NCBI GenBank assembly: GCA_022828595.1
Contig: JAKGHH010000007.1
Coordinates: forward strand, 39,556,356 to 39,620,355
Source of the DNA: Nelumbo lutea
Taxonomy: Eukaryota; Streptophyta; Magnoliopsida; Proteales; Nelumbonaceae
Length of the DNA: 64,000 bases
Direction: 5' to 3'
Position numbers and translations under genes: made by a program. Position 1 is the first letter of the stretch, and every line of letters begins with the position of its first letter. Under the pieces are notes generated by a model that was given only the letters and a program-made list of their open reading frames with translations, was not told where the DNA came from and did not search any database. Shown in pieces: positions 32,976-43,597 of this stretch.

Positions 32976-33311
32976 TGAAAGGAGGCAGAAATCCATCGTA
33001 TGGATGCCAAGAGAGCTGCGGAATAGGTGGGCGAATTTAAAAAATTCTTCTCCCTTTAATCAATTGGGAATCGTATTCCCTTATTTTAGAACCAATTATT
33101 CAAGGACCTACTCGAACCATACCAAACCAGATCTGAACCAAAGATCAAGGGAAGGGTTATAACTGATATGGAGAATCAAAAATCTTTCCAACGTTGGTGT
33201 TCACGCCCAAAGAAAGATCCAAGATCTACTCCTGCTGAAGATGACACAATGATGGTGGGGCAGAACTAGCAGTGTACGTCCTACGTACCAAACTCTTCAC
33301 AAGAATCCGTT
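32976..33311 (-). repeat. 5' LTR of A2, only the last 336 bp
   Basis: On the minus strand it ends GCCTCCTTTCA at the primer site. It follows family U5 (GGTTCAGATCTGG region, GGGAATACGATTCCC) upward to about 33311, where it meets a plus-strand family LTR at the GGACCAGATTTCC segment. The two oppositely oriented LTR pieces are joined without a recognisable duplication. Confidence 0.75.
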
Positions 33312-34955
33312 GGACCAGATTTCCAGTATTGCCCTGGACCTTGGAGATTGATGGGCCAACTAGAAAGTTACACCCGACCGCTAGACTCGATTATGATACT
33401 GCACTAGGTGTCGAATCGGGCTGTCTTTGATGTACCAATCAGTGAGATCCTTAGCGGGGGTCAAAACCTGGGTACGTTGGGATAATCCGAGAAGTCATCT
33501 GAGTGGGTGATCATAGTGACAGGATCTGCCCCGTTATCGGACAAAGTTAATTGATCGGGGATGCACTCTCACTGTTGGAAATCAAGACTGCCGGCAGCTG
33601 ATTTCAATCATTGAGATTTGTTTTGAAAAGTATATTTTATATGAGATATAAAAGTATATATATTATGGTTTCTAAAATGTTTGCAAAAAGTTTTTAATTC
33701 CCGGGATCCATATACGTGGAGAGTGCAACACTGTTCCTTGCAGTCGAGGGAGAGGTCCTCTCTTGTCGGGCAGTGTATGATCATTAAGGGTTGAGCAGGT
33801 TAAGTGTAAGACCATTGAGGATAATACCTGATGGGCTAATCTTGCATCTGCCCATAGTCCCTGGGTCTTACAAGGTGGCTTGGCCCAGGGACCACTTTAG
33901 GGTAAGTGTTGGGCCCATAGAGCCCATTCGATGGGTTTCAGGGGGTGCACTGTCTTTAACAGTGTATTCGACCAGGCCTTGTAACAAAGGCTGGGCCGAA
34001 CCCATGTGGCTGATGTGTTAGATCAATGCTTGGGTCCCATGCCATACAAGGAAGCCCAATTGGGGCAGCAGTTAGGAAGGTTAAAGTGAGCACATAAGCT
34101 TAATGGGCCTAAAAGCCCATTTCAAACTGGGCTATTTATTTAGTTAATTAAAGGGGTGAATTCTGAGATGGATTTGCAGAATAGGATAGGGTCTTAATCC
34201 TATCCTCTCAGAGTGTCTAGATCTGAATTTGATTCAGATCTTGAAACCTAATAATGGTATTATGAGAAAGCTAATCTATTTTGCAGATAAGATAAGGGTT
34301 TATCCTTATCACTAGATGAGAAGGCTGATCCTAATATGATTTGGATAAGCAGCTCCTAATGGAATTAGGAGCTGATCTTTTAAGTTAACAAAAAGAAAGG
34401 AGGGGGTGGCAGCCTTTAGGAGATGTACATCAGATCCTCTTTAGTGCTGAAATTCAAGAAGAGAGAATTCTGCACCCTGCGAATACTCTCTTGCTGCCTC
34501 CCTGTTCTTGCCGCCCTGTTTTCTAGTTTGATCTCCAGTTGTGGGAAGAAGTCAAGATTGGATCTTAACATCAGTTCTTTGAGAAAGGATTGAAAGGAAG
34601 CTTGTGCTCACATACCATTCTACTGATTCTTGCGAAGGACAGAGTTCTTGGAAGAACACTACTCACTCTGCTCCATCCTACACTGCGCCATCTTCAAGTG
34701 GGAAGCAGTCTTTGGATCCTTCCTTGGGTGTGAACACCTTCGTTGGGAGATATTACTTCTCCGTATCAGGTATTATTCTCTCCCATTCCTTTTGGTTCAG
34801 ATCTGGTTCAGTTTAAGGTTCAAGATTGATCCTTGAAAATATGATTTTCTAAATAGGGAAAGTGATTCCCAGTTGAAGGGAGAGAAAAATTTTTGAAATT
34901 CGCCTCTTATTACGCAATCTTTGGGCATCCATGGGATGGATCTCTCATCCCTTCA
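33312..34955 (+). repeat. 5' LTR of A4, first ~300 bp missing
   Basis: It begins inside the LTR at ACCAGATTTCCAGTATTGCC and ends CTCTCATCCCTTCA next to the primer site. The joint with inverted A2 LTR lies at about 33311. Confidence 0.85.
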
Positions 34956-34957
34956 AG

Positions 34958-34970
34958 TGGTATCAGAGCC
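34958..34970 (+). promoter_or_regulatory. Primer binding site of A4
   Basis: TGGTATCAGAGCC, 2 bp after the LTR end, complementary to the 3' end of initiator Met-tRNA as is usual for copia elements. Confidence 0.85.
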
Positions 34971-36760
34971 AGGTTCAAATCTTGAACCATTCTTGTTTCA
35001 GATCTGAACCTGCGCAATTAGGGAGAAGGCGTTCTACCCAGTATGCGCAGAAATGGTTTTTTTGGGAAATTTGTTCCCAAAACAGATGTGCAAATAATCT
35101 GAAATTAATTTTAAATAAATTTGATTATTATTTAGAATTCTTCTTTATAATTTTCTCGATTTATGGGCTGTTCGTACCAGAGGAGATCGAATTCTTGGTT
35201 TGCGCAGGGAACCTGCGATTTTGCAGTTCTTGAATTATTTTTGGGTCTGTAAATAATTTTTTTTTATTTTCTAGACTCAATGTATAGGTATTCGATCTGA
35301 TGTAATTATTAATAGAAATAGGATTTCTATTTCTTTTTTATTTTGGATCGAAGATGGCGGCGCGGAAAAGGAGATTTCGCAGATGAGAGAAACACTATCT
35401 GTGATTTGCAGTTTGTGAAACTGCATTCTGTGATCTAACCTCTGTTTTGCAGGAAGGATTGTGCGAACAGCCCTGATTGACTGGTTCTTGTTTTTTTTTT
35501 CTTTTATCAGTATTTAATTTTAGATTATTTTCTTGAACTAAGGATTATAATTAAAAAATCAAACCCTAGACCCATTCGAACCGAGATTGGTTCAAAACTG
35601 TTTGGACCAATTCTAGGGTTTAATCAAGGCTGAAAGTCAGCCCAAATTTCCCACTAATGGGCCTAAGGATTGATATTTAATTAAATGGTTAATTTGGCCT
35701 AGCCTATAAAGGCCCAGTTTTAAATAGTTAAAACTGCAAAAAGCCCATTTTAAAGGATAAAGCTATATGGGCCGAACTGCGTAAACCCTAATTCAGCCCA
35801 TATACCTAGAATAATATTAATGGTTAATATTATGGAATTTTAACGGGCTTCCAATGAGCCTTACAAGAATAATTAATTGATTGGATTCAATTTATCCTGC
35901 ATGAGATGTATGGATGTGTGATGTGCTGCGTTACATGGGCCATAAGTACTTGGCCCATGCTCATTCAACAGTGGCTCTTGCGCACACCATGGCTGAATGC
36001 ACATCATTGCCATGGTGTCCCTTTTGGTCATTAAATGACTTACCTCAGTGGTGGGCCCCACACCTCATCAAGAGGTTTACGTGCGGAACCCTAGCCGATT
36101 CAAGGCCCACCGAAATCTAGCTTTATGAAAGTCAGTGGGAGCCACTTTGGTTTGACCTAAATCAAACTAGGGCGTAAACTTGTTTTCGATAGCTAATATG
36201 AGTGCATGTCATAGGGGGATTCATATGATGAACTCTCTAAAGGCCTTCCATCATTAGCATGAGGATGGGTCCTTCAGTAATGAGGAAACGCACCAGAAAA
36301 TGGGCTATCCATTTGCTGTTGGGCTTGTCTGAGTGTTTCATAAGATGATAAGGGTGTCATAGACCGATGTGGGAGGAGCTTCACCAGAAAATGGGAACTC
36401 TCTCACGGTACCTTGGCGTTCACGAATATGATGGGTAAGCACTCACTGGACAGAAATGTTTACTTAAAAACGGCTCTGAACCTTGTCTGACAGAGGCCAA
36501 AGGGAAAACTCATATGATGAGGTGGATATGATCTTTCACAGAAAGGTGGTGGGGGGTTATGCAACTAAAAACAGTTGGCTCCATGCAACCTATGTGATTT
36601 CCCACATTTCCAGAGACAACCCGTAGTCTCCGTCACTGAGAAAGGAGGGAAATCTCAGAGATGAATAAATGGAAATGGATCGTAGCATTAAAATCCATAT
36701 CTATGAAACGAACATGAATCAAATTAGGTTGTGGACTAATGTTTGCTCTTTTATCAGAAA
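34971..36760 (+). other. A4 leader, about 1.8 kb, non-coding
   Basis: A long untranslated leader without a credible open frame, seen also in A5 (1763 bp) and A6 (about 1720 bp without the solo LTR). It contains a perfect inverted repeat GCAGTTTGTGAAACTGC (35408-35424) conserved in position in other copies. It ends in a pyrimidine-rich stretch and CAG just before the gag start. Confidence 0.85.
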
Positions 36761-37372
36761 ATGGCAAGCGAATCTTTTGCAAAACTGCTTGATGACAACA
36801 AGTTGAAGGGCCCAAACTATGCTGACTGGCTACAGGAACCTTATGCTGGTCCTAGCTTCTGAAAGCTGGACAAAGTGGTAAAGAATCCTGCCTCGGAGCG
36901 TCCGGGTGATAGGGCTTCTGAGGTCTGAAGTTGAGACTATCAAGAATGGGAGGAGAAAAACTCCCTAGCCCGGTGTTATGTCGTTGCTTCCTCAGACAAC
37001 CCAATACAGAGGCAGTTCGATCAGATCGAACTTGCCAAAGACATATTGGACAGTCTTAGGGCAATGTATGAAGAGTAGAATCGTTCTACTCGACAAAAGG
37101 TCTTGAAACAGCTCATGACCGCTCAAATGTCCAAGGGTCAACAAGTTCATGACCATTGTCTTCGAATGATGGGATACATCAACGAACTGGAGGCTCTTGG
37201 ATCCGGGTTGGACCTTGCAACCCAGATAGATGCCATTCTTAACTCTTTGCCTCCTTCCTTTAATCCGTTCATCATGAACTACAATATGAACAAGCTGAAT
37301 GCCAGCGTACAAGAGCTCAACAATATGTTGCAAAGAGCTGAAGAACTTACTTAAGAAAGGATGAGCCTATAG
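36761..37372 (+). pseudogene. A4 gag (UBN2-type)
   Basis: The start codon at 36761 follows the pattern shared with A2, A5 and A6 (AAATGGCAA). It opens MASESFAKLLDDNKLKGPNY, then frameshifts near 36830. The middle reads LARCYVVASSDNPIQRQFDQ and KDILDSLRAMYEE, followed by a stop. The UBN2 domain KVLKQLMTAQMSKGQQVHDH to NMLQRAEELT is open (37103-37354). Gag forms the particle that holds the element RNA. It is not functional as it stands. Confidence 0.85.
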
Positions 37373-37374
37373 CC

Positions 37375-38640
37375 ATGCTTGTTGAAGCTGGCAAGACGGG
37401 CAAGAGAAAGCGGAAGGCAAAGAAGCCTCAGAAGAAAGCCACTAAGAGCAAGAAGCAAAGAAGGACAGGAAGCATCGGTGCATGTCACTTCTGCAAGAAA
37501 ACCAGCCACTGGAAAAGGAACTGTCCTAGTTACCTGGAATCCAAGAAAGGTAACTTCGAATCTTGTGTCATAGAAACCAACTTGTTGGTATCTTCTGCGT
37601 CCTGGTGTATTGACTCCGGGGCTTCAACTCATGCATGTAACTCACTGCAGGGGTTCAAGGTAAGCGGAAGGCTGAATGATGGAGAAGTAATGCTCTACTT
37701 GGGGACTACTGCAAGCGTTGCAGGAACCATGGAGTTAAAATTTAGAGAAGGAATTATTGTACTTAAAGATTGTCTTTTTGTGCAAAATTTAAGAAGAAAT
37801 TTGATTTCTGTCTCAAAACTGTGTGCGGATGGATATTCTGTCTTTTTTAGTAATACGATTACTATTAAATGAAACAACAATTCATCACATATGAGGAACT
37901 AGAGAACGGTCTCTATGTTCTACATCCTTCTCTAGAAACTAACATAACCGAAACTACGTCGGCCGAAATGCCTAAGAAAAGAGTACATGATACAGTTAAA
38001 CCCATGTGCTTATGGCATTACCAACTTGGCCATATCGGTATTGACCGAATCACAAGACTGATAAAGGATGGTCCTTTGGATTTTCTAACTGTAGAAGATC
38101 TTTCTACTTGTGAGCCTTGCCTTCAGGGTAAGATGACAAAGAGTCCATTTAACGGTAAGCCTAAAAGATGTATAGGCATGTTTGACCTTATACATATTGA
38201 TGTATGTAGTCTCCTGAGCGTTAGAACCCATAACCAGCACGTGTATTTCATTATATTCACCGATGATTTCTCTCGGTATGTTTACATGTACCTAATGAGA
38301 CATAAGTCTGAATCCTTTGAAAAGTTCAAAGAGTTTAGACAAGAAGTAGAGAAATAGTTAGGGAGAGAAATTAAGACCCTTCGATCAGATCAAGGTGGCG
38401 AGTATCTCTCTGACAGATTCAGGGACTACTTAAAGGACAATGGGATTGTATCACAATTAGCTCATCGTGCTACACTACAACTGAATGATGTTTCAGAGAG
38501 AAGGAATAGGACCTTATTAGATATGGTCCGGTCACTTCTCATCCATTCAGAGTTACCCACATCCTTTTGGGAAATATGCATTAGAGACTGCGATATATGT
38601 GCTGAATCGGGTTCCAACCAAATCAGTTCCTAAGACTCCA
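37375..38640 (+). pseudogene. A4 zinc knuckle, protease, pre-integrase, integrase
   Basis: A lysine-rich stretch leads to the zinc knuckle CHFCKKTSHWKRNC (37483-37524, C-x2-C-x4-H-x4-C). The protease has the intact active site WCIDSGASTHACNS (D-S-G at 37612-37620) and continues to NLISVSKLCADGYSVFFSN. A TGA at 37869 breaks the frame. Pre-integrase LCLWHYQLGHIGIDRITRLI-like sequence with CEPCLQGK gives the zinc-binding motif. The integrase core has HIDVCS, a TAG at 38355, then LRSDQGGEYLS and SERRNRTLLD, so all three acidic residues remain. Confidence 0.85.
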
Positions 38641-40532
38641 TATGAACTTTGGACCAGAAAAGAAACCAAGTGTCAGACACTTGAAGATTTGGGGTTGTCT
38701 GGCTCACGTTAAAAGAACGAGTCCAGACAAATTGGAATCCAAGACCAGCCGTTGCCTATTCATAGGCTACCCAAAAGGCTCAGTGGGCTACCTATTCTAT
38801 GATCTAAGTGAGCAGATGGTGTTCTGCAGTCGGAATGCACAATTCATGGAAACCGACTACATCTTGGAAACCCATCGTCAGGAAATTGTTCTTGATGAGG
38901 AGAGCTCAGATGCAATGGGAGGTGTCCCACAACTTCTAGTAGTGACCAAACCTAAAAGATCTACCTGGGCGTCCAGGCCACTAGTTTGTTTTGGTTACGA
39001 TCAGGATAGTTACTTGTTGGAAACCTTGACTAGTGAAGAGGATCCCGTAAATTATACGGAAGCTATGTTGGACATAGACTCCCTTAAATGGGTAGAGCCA
39101 TGGAGTGCAGAGATGGACTCAATGGAGACTAATGGAGTCTGGGACTCTAGTTGATCTGCCCTTCGGGGTAAAAGCAATTGGTTGCAAATGGATTTACAAG
39201 AGGAAGAAGGGCTCCGATGGCAGGGTTGAGACCTACAAAGCTCGTCTGGTGGAAAAAAGATACACTCAGAAAGAAGGCATCGATTATGAGGAAACTTTTT
39301 CGCCTGTGGCCATGCTTAAATCCATTAGGATCTTGCTAGCTGTAGCAGCTTATTATGACTATGAGATTTGGCAGATGGATGTCAAAACTGCGTTCGTTCC
39401 TGAATGGAGATCTTACTGAAGATATCTATATGCAGCAACCGCAAGGTTTTGTAGCTGCGGGTCAGGAACACATAGTCTGTAAGTTGACTAGATCCATATA
39501 TGGACTCAAGCAAGCTTCTAGAAGTTGGAACATCCGATTTGACTCTACGGTCAAAAAGTTTGATTTTGAGCAAAATCCGGATGAACCTTGTATTTATAGG
39601 AAGACCAGTGGTGACAAGGTTACGTTTCTGGTTCTGTATGTAGATGACATTCTACTCATTGGGAATGATGTAGGAATGTTAACTACGATAAAAGTATGGC
39701 TATCACAGCAATTCTCCATGAAAGACCTTGGAGAAGCCTCCTATATACTGGGTCTTCGACTCTATAGAGATAGATCGAAGCGGATAATAGGATTATCCCA
39801 ATCTGCTTATATTGACAAAATAGTCAAGAGATACAACATGGAAAACTCCAAGAAAGGAAAAGTTCCTTTCACGCATGGAGTCAAATCTCTCCAAGAAAAT
39901 GTCTCCAAAGACCTCTGAGGAGATCGAGAGCATGAAAGACGTTCCCTATGCCTCAGCCGTAGGAGCATCATGTATGCCATGCTGTGCACTCGTCCTGACA
40001 TCGCCCAGGTAGTGAGTGTAGTAAGCAGATTCCAGGCCAACCCAGGGCAGGAGCATTGGACTGCTGTGAAATGCATACACCTTCAAAGGACAAAAGAGTT
40101 TTGTCTGGTATTCGATGGCAGTTCACTACAGATCCAAGGGTATACAGATGCAGATTTACAGTCGGATCCAGATGATAGATAGTCTTCATCCGGATATGTT
40201 TTCATGATAGGATCGTGTGTTGTTTCCTAAATGTCAGCAAAAAGGGGTCCTATGTAGCAAATTAATAGTCCACAACCCTAGCCGAACACATTGCTGTAAG
40301 TGAGGCTGCCTAAGAATGTGAATGAAGGTGTTCATTCTGAATTTTTGAATTCCATCAGCACATCACCCATTCCACTGTTGTGTGACAACACTGGACCTAC
40401 GGGAAGTTGATGTTAAGAGGTAGGTCAGCGGAGAATATGGCAGACTCATTGACTAAGCCATTGACACAGAAAGTGTTTGAGAAAGACATGGACAATATGG
40501 GACACTAGCTTATACCGATTCGACCTAAGTGG
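38641..40532 (+). pseudogene. A4 integrase C-terminus, RT and RNase H
   Basis: Blocks in order: WGCLAHVKRTSPDKLESKTS (integrase C-terminus, near 38690), the linker EDPVNYTEAMLDIDSLKWVE, RT GCKWIYKRKKGSDGRVETYK (near 39180), QMDVKTAF, then NGDLTEDIYMQQPQGF, SIYGLKQASRSWN and FLVLYVDDILLIGND (YVDD at 39637-39648). The tail is SYILGLRLYRDRSKRIIGLS. RNase H fragments include IQGYTDADLQSDPDD (near 40130) and LTKPLTQKVFEK (near 40450). Frameshifts occur near 39130, 39400 and 39900, and stops in RNase H. Confidence 0.85.
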
Positions 40533-40542
40533 AAGTGGGAGC
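40533..40542 (+). promoter_or_regulatory. Polypurine tract of A4
   Basis: GAAGTGGGAGC directly precedes the 3' LTR start TGTTAGACAG at 40543; the same tract, more or less changed, precedes the 3' LTRs of A1 and A3. Confidence 0.7.
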
Positions 40543-42475
40543 TGTTAGACAGTTGTATGCCCTTAGCTTCAATCAGAAATATGTACATTATGAATTTATT
40601 GTAAATGAATAAAGTACACATTTGATTCATGTTCCTGTGGAGTGTTTCTGTGTAATACCCTTAAACTAGACACTTAATGAGACTTGTGTTAGTTTAGAAT
40701 GTTCACAGCCATTGGGTAAGTCTGGGGAGATTTATCCTGCCACGGCCGTGTGTTGCCAACTGTTGGGGTGGCTTGTCTCAGCTACCAGGGAGAGACCCGA
40801 AGCACATGCGGTGTAGGATTAATAGAACCTTTGAACCGGACCAGATTTCCAATATTGCCATGGACCTTGGAGATAGATGGGCAAAACTGGAAAGTTACAC
40901 CTGACCCCTAGACTCGATTATGATACTACACTGTGTCGGATTGGGCTGTCTTTGATGTACCAATCAGTGAGATCCTTAGCGGGGGTCAAAACATAGGTAT
41001 GTTGGGACAGTCAGAGAATTCATATGAGTGGGTGATCATAATGACAGAATCAACCCCTTTGTTGGACAAAGGTAATGATTGGGGATGCACTCTCTCTGAT
41101 GGAAACCAAGACTGCCGGCAGTCGATTTCAATTGTTGAGATTTGTTTTGCAAAATATATTTTATAGAAAGATATATAAGTATATATGTCATGGTTTCGAA
41201 ATGATTTGCAAAAAGGTTTTAATTCTCGGGATTCATGTAAGTAGAGGGTGCAACACTATTCCTTGCAGTCGATGGAGAGGTCCTCCTTTGTCAGGTAGTG
41301 TTTGATCATTATGGGCTGAGAGGTTAAGTGTAAGACCATTGATAATACCTGATGTGCTAATCTTGCATCTGCCCACAGTCCCTGGGTGTTACAAGGTGGC
41401 TTGAACCAAGGACCACTTAGGGTAAGTGTTGGGCCCATAGAGCCCATAAGATGGGTTTCATGGGGTGCACTGTCCATAACAGTGTATTTGTCCAGGCCTT
41501 GTAACAAAGGCTGGGCTGAACCCATGTGGCTGATGTGTAGATCAATGTTTGCGCCCCACACCGTACAAGGAAGCCCAACTGGGCAGCAGTTTGGAAGGCT
41601 AAGTGAGTACGTAACCTTAAATGGGCCTTAAGCCCATTTCAAATTGGGCTGATTTGATCAGTCAATTAAAAAGGGGGCGAATTCTAAGATGGATCAGCTG
41701 ATAGGATTATGCCCAGACCTTATCCACTTAGAGAATCCAAGATCTAAATGAGATTTAGATCTAGAAGCCTCCTAATTTGATTAGAAGATGGCTGATCTGA
41801 TCTACAGATAAGCTAAGGGTTATCCCTTATCACTTAAAAGGACTTCTGATCCAGATATGATTTGGATTAGCAACTCCTAATGGAATTAGAAGTTGATCCC
41901 TTTAAGATTATAAAAGGAGAAAGGGGCGGCAACAGTTATTAGTTGATGTTCAATTTGTCTTCAGAGCTAAAATCACAGAAAAGAGATTTCTGCAACCTTT
42001 GCAAAATCTCTCTTGTTGCCTCGTTCCTGCCGCCGCCATTACCTTCAGTTCGATCTCTAGTTCTTGAGAGAAATCAAGATTTGATCTTGATACTAATCTT
42101 TTGGGAAATGATTGATTGGAGTTGTACTCACAAGCCATCCAGTTGATTCTTGCGAAGGGTCAAGTTCTTTTGAAGAACATTGTTGATTCAGCTCCATCCT
42201 GCACTACGCCATCTTCAGTGGGAGTAGATTTTGGATCCTTCGTTGGGCATGAATACCTCCATTGGGAGATACTATTTCTCCGTATCAGGTATAATCCTCT
42301 CCTACTCCTTTTGGTTCAGATCTGGTTCAGTTTATGGTTCAAGAATGATCATTGAAAATATAATTTTCTAAATAGGGAATACGATTCCCAGTTGAAGGGA
42401 GAGAAAAATTTTTGAAATTCGCCCCCTTTTTTCGCAAGATCTGGGCGTCCATACGATGGATCTCTCATCCCTTCA
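40543..42475 (+). repeat. 3' LTR of A4 (1933 bp)
   Basis: It runs from TGTTAGACAGTTGTATGCCC to CTCTCATCCCTTCA. A TATA-like box (TATAAAA, 41909-41915) lies about 1365 bp in, so U3 is long. A 78-codon sense open frame (40933-41166) is shared with other LTRs. Two degenerate direct repeats (TTATCC...CTCCTAAT) precede the TATA box. It is followed by GCTAG and gypsy sequence. Confidence 0.9.
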
Positions 42476-43597
42476 GCTAGCTCTAGTGACAACACGATGA
42501 GGACGGTGTACATCGAAGACCTGCCTCAACCCAACATCATTAGGGGGGCAAAAAAGGTCACTCCTATGTTGCGAGCAGAACCGAACTGGATCAACCCGTT
42601 TGTTGACTATTTGCTCCACAAGGCCCTAGTAGCAGAGAATAACGCATCTTACAGGGTAGAGTGTTAGTCAGCCCGGTACGTTCTCATCCACAGACGGCTA
42701 TATAAAAGATCCTTCACACAAGATCCACGAAGGTCTCTGTGGAAGAAACCTGGAAGGCAGGGTGCTTGCCCAAAAAGTGCTAAGGCAAGGATATTACAAG
42801 CCTACCATGAAAGTTGATGCACTTGAGCTCGTCAAGAAGTGTGGCAACTACCAGAGGCATGCCAATATCCTTCATCATCCTACCACCGAGCTAAAGTATC
42901 TGACCAATCCGTGGCCTTTTTCCCAATGGGGGATAGATATCCTTGGTCCGTTCTCACTTGCAACCAGGTAGAGAAGATTCCTAGTTGTGGCAATAAACTT
43001 TTTCATGAAGTGGGTAGAGGCTGAGCCCTTGTAACAATCACAGCCTGGAACGTGCATAATTTTTTCTGGAGGAATATAGTGTGTCGATTCAGACTGCCTA
43101 AGGTGTTGATCTCAGACATTGGGAAGTAGTTCGGAGACATCAAGTTCTAGAACTGGTGCACCAAGATGGGAATCTAGTAGAACTTCGCGTTGGTGGCACA
43201 CCCCCAAACGAATGGATAGGCCAAAGTGATGAACAGGGCCATTCTCTGCAGACTGAAAGCTTGCCTAGCGTGAGCTAAGGGTTTGTGGGTTGATGAGCTG
43301 CCCAACATCCTATGGGCCTACAGGACTACCATCAAAACCATGATGGGTGAGGCATCGTTCAAGTTGACATATGGTACGGAGGTCGTCATCCCAGTCGAAA
43401 TCGAAGTACCGACATTACGGCTAGAGTCATACCAATATGAGGCCAATGACAACAAGCTGTGCACGAACCTTGACCTGGTCGAAGAGGTACACGACTTAGC
43501 CTACATCTGAATTGCGGCCTACCAATTGTGTATAGCTTTTGGTAGGTGACACTTTGGAAGGATATTCATAAAGGATATTCATTGAAGGCCTACCAAT
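42476..43597 (+). pseudogene. Ty3/gypsy RNase H end and integrase (Tat-like)
   Basis: The plus strand gives SSSDNTMRTVYIEDLPQPNI, the tail of a gypsy RNase H, then NWINPFVDYLLHKALVAENN and the zinc-binding region KKCGNYQRHANILHHP. The integrase core follows: WPFSQWGIDILGPFSLATR (first Asp) and KVLISDIGK (second Asp); in AHPQTNG-AKVMNRAI the catalytic Glu is replaced by Lys. Then LWAYRTTIKTMMGEASFKLT and YGTEVVIPVEIEVPT. This wording is typical of the Tat lineage, which lacks a chromodomain. Stops and frameshifts make it inactive. It is interrupted at 43598 by family A sequence. Confidence 0.85.

Larger units (their letters stand above)
24030..33311 (-). mobile_element. Copia A2, minus strand, interrupted by A3
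   Basis: From high to low coordinates: part of the 5' LTR (32976-33311), primer site (32962-32974), leader (32076-32961, continuing at 26068-25137), gag (25136-24370) and protease (to 24030). A3 lies in the leader at 26069-32070 between direct copies of TTAAC; removing A3 and one TTAAC restores a continuous leader. Pol downstream of protease is absent. Confidence 0.85.
33312..42475 (+). mobile_element. Copia A4, longest copy of family A
   Basis: It has a 5'-truncated 5' LTR (33312-34955), primer site (34958-34970), leader (34956-36760), gag, protease, integrase, RT, RNase H (36761-40532) and a full 3' LTR (40543-42475). All domains are present in order but with stops and frameshifts. It serves as the reference copy for the family in this window. 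The angiosperm lineage (long-LTR copia, perhaps Angela- or Tork-like) is my guess. Confidence 0.9.

Noticed and set aside
41256..41561. Antisense LTR ORFs beginning MGPTLTLSGPW-like sequence (also near 30753, 48317 and 62015).
   Set aside because: They recur because the LTR recurs; frames differ in length and break freely between copies, with less support than the sense ORF.
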